Shown here one piece after another: positions 5,023 through 5,641 of a stretch of 5,641 bases of DNA. Each line of letters starts with the position of its first letter. The stretch's first letter is position 1. The DNA is from Burkholderia gladioli (GTDB taxonomy: Bacteria; Pseudomonadota; Gammaproteobacteria; Burkholderiales; Burkholderiaceae): NCBI GenBank assembly GCA_009914575.1, contig WNEB01000120.1:1-5641 (forward strand), in the 5' to 3' direction. Under the pieces are notes generated by a model, which saw only the letters and a program-made list of their open reading frames with translations, made no database searches and was not told the DNA's origin. Both the position numbers and the translations under genes were made by a program.

Positions 5023-5641
5023 GGCGTTGTTGCATAAATCGAGTGTGAGGATGCAATAGCATCGACGGGCATAATTTCAGGCGATACGAACGGATTGCGG
5101 ACGAGCGAGGTCCGCCATACGGTTGATAACGCCGACGCGAACGGAGACCTCGGTCGCCTGCGAGTCGATGTGACGCGCCCAGAGACAGTTGCCGGTGAGG
5201 GTCTTGAACCGATACATCGCATTCTCGGCAAGCGATCGCCGGTGGGAGCACTGTCTTGCTTCCATTCTCGACGACCGTCACGGGCAATTGCATCAACCGC
5301 GCCATTACGCCACGCCGCACCGGGCATATCCGCTGGCCAATGAACGGCGCCCTCGCGTGGCGGAATCGAAGGAATAGCACTGCGTGCAGCAATGGCCGCA
5401 TGGCATGGCTTGGTGTCGTAGGCACCGTCACCGCCGATGACATCGATTTGTTCTTCGCGTGGAATCTGGTCGAGCAACTTGGCCAGAGCGCCACCGTCAG
5501 CCACATTCTGATGCGTCATTAGCGCGGCATGCACTTGACCCGTATTCGCGTTGAGCGCGAGATGGACTTTACGCCACGTGCGCCGCTTCGAGTAGCCGTG
5601 CTGGCGCACCTTCCATTCACCTTCTCCATAGACCTTCAGAC
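5023..5641 (-). mobile_element. Downstream end of an IS5-family (IS903-group-like) insertion sequence
   Basis: The element runs out of the right window edge. Its end is set at 5023, where GGCGTTGTTGCATAAATC (5023-5040) begins. This closely resembles the IS903-group terminal repeat (GGCTTTGTTGAATAAATC from memory). The transposase gene runs on the minus strand and stops 54 bases inside this end, so this is the end downstream of the transposase. IS903-group elements usually duplicate 9 bp of target; the second junction is outside the window, so that cannot be checked. Confidence 0.82.
5077..5641 (-). pseudogene. IS5-family transposase, partial and frameshifted
   Basis: The C-terminal half or more of an IS5-family (IS903-like) DDE transposase, entering from the right edge. 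The open frame begins LKVYGEGEWKVRQHGYSKRR and contains the second catalytic aspartate in VIGGDGAYDT. It continues through SIPPREGAVHWPADMPGAAW to DGRREWKQDS. Near 5249 one base appears to be missing (a C on the plus strand), and the true C-terminus resumes in another frame as SHRRSLAENAMYRFKTLTGN, ending at TGA 5077-5079. That part holds the third catalytic acid in the Y-x2-R-x3-E-x6-K signature, with the Tyr apparently changed to Ser. Unrepaired, the protein would lose the catalytic Glu, so this copy should not transpose by itself. A sequencing error is the alternative. Confidence 0.87.

Noticed and set aside
4481..5506. 341-codon minus-strand open frame spanning the IS end and diaA
   Set aside because: It reads both the transposase and diaA in the wrong frame and crosses the IS junction; neither half resembles a protein family.

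Overview
The window looks like a chromosomal segment of a Burkholderia-type betaproteobacterium. It is very GC-rich, with strongly GC-biased third codon positions. It carries ends of two insertion sequences of kinds common in that group and a diaA-dolP-cytochrome c cluster followed by tRNA-Ala. The genus is inferred from recalled protein resemblance; the species cannot be fixed from the sequence alone.

Left part (1-2965) is a decaying accessory region. It opens with the right end of an IS3-family element (1-178) whose terminal repeat abuts the 3' two-thirds or so of an AraC-family regulator gene. That regulator has lost its N-terminal domain and also carries a one-base frameshift. Next comes a small cupin gene with a one-base insertion after codon 16. 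On the opposite strand is an intact short-chain dehydrogenase (SDR), and divergent from it a LysR-family regulator broken by at least four indels, one of them a perfect 8-bp tandem duplication. All three plus-strand genes here are broken, while the SDR between them keeps an open frame. The SDR appears to lack the usual catalytic serine.

Right part (2982-4901) is a compact, intact, minus-strand housekeeping cluster: diaA (SIS-domain DnaA-binding protein), then dolP (two-BON-domain outer-membrane lipoprotein) after a 19-base gap, then a small periplasmic cytochrome c overlapping dolP by 4 bases. A tRNA-Ala(CGC) follows with its own sigma70-like promoter and a strong hairpin terminator. DiaA promotes DnaA assembly at the origin, DolP supports outer-membrane integrity, and the cytochrome carries electrons in the periplasm.

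The far right (5023-5641) is the 3' end of an IS5-family (IS903-like) element, also frameshifted in its transposase. It ends about 120 bases upstream of diaA and so separates diaA from whatever originally lay upstream.

I found no CRISPR array, no toxin-antitoxin or defence module and no convincing new biological system. The points of interest are gene decay, two mobile-element junctions, and residue-level oddities in the SDR and DiaA. No stretch longer than about 120 bases lacks an annotated feature.
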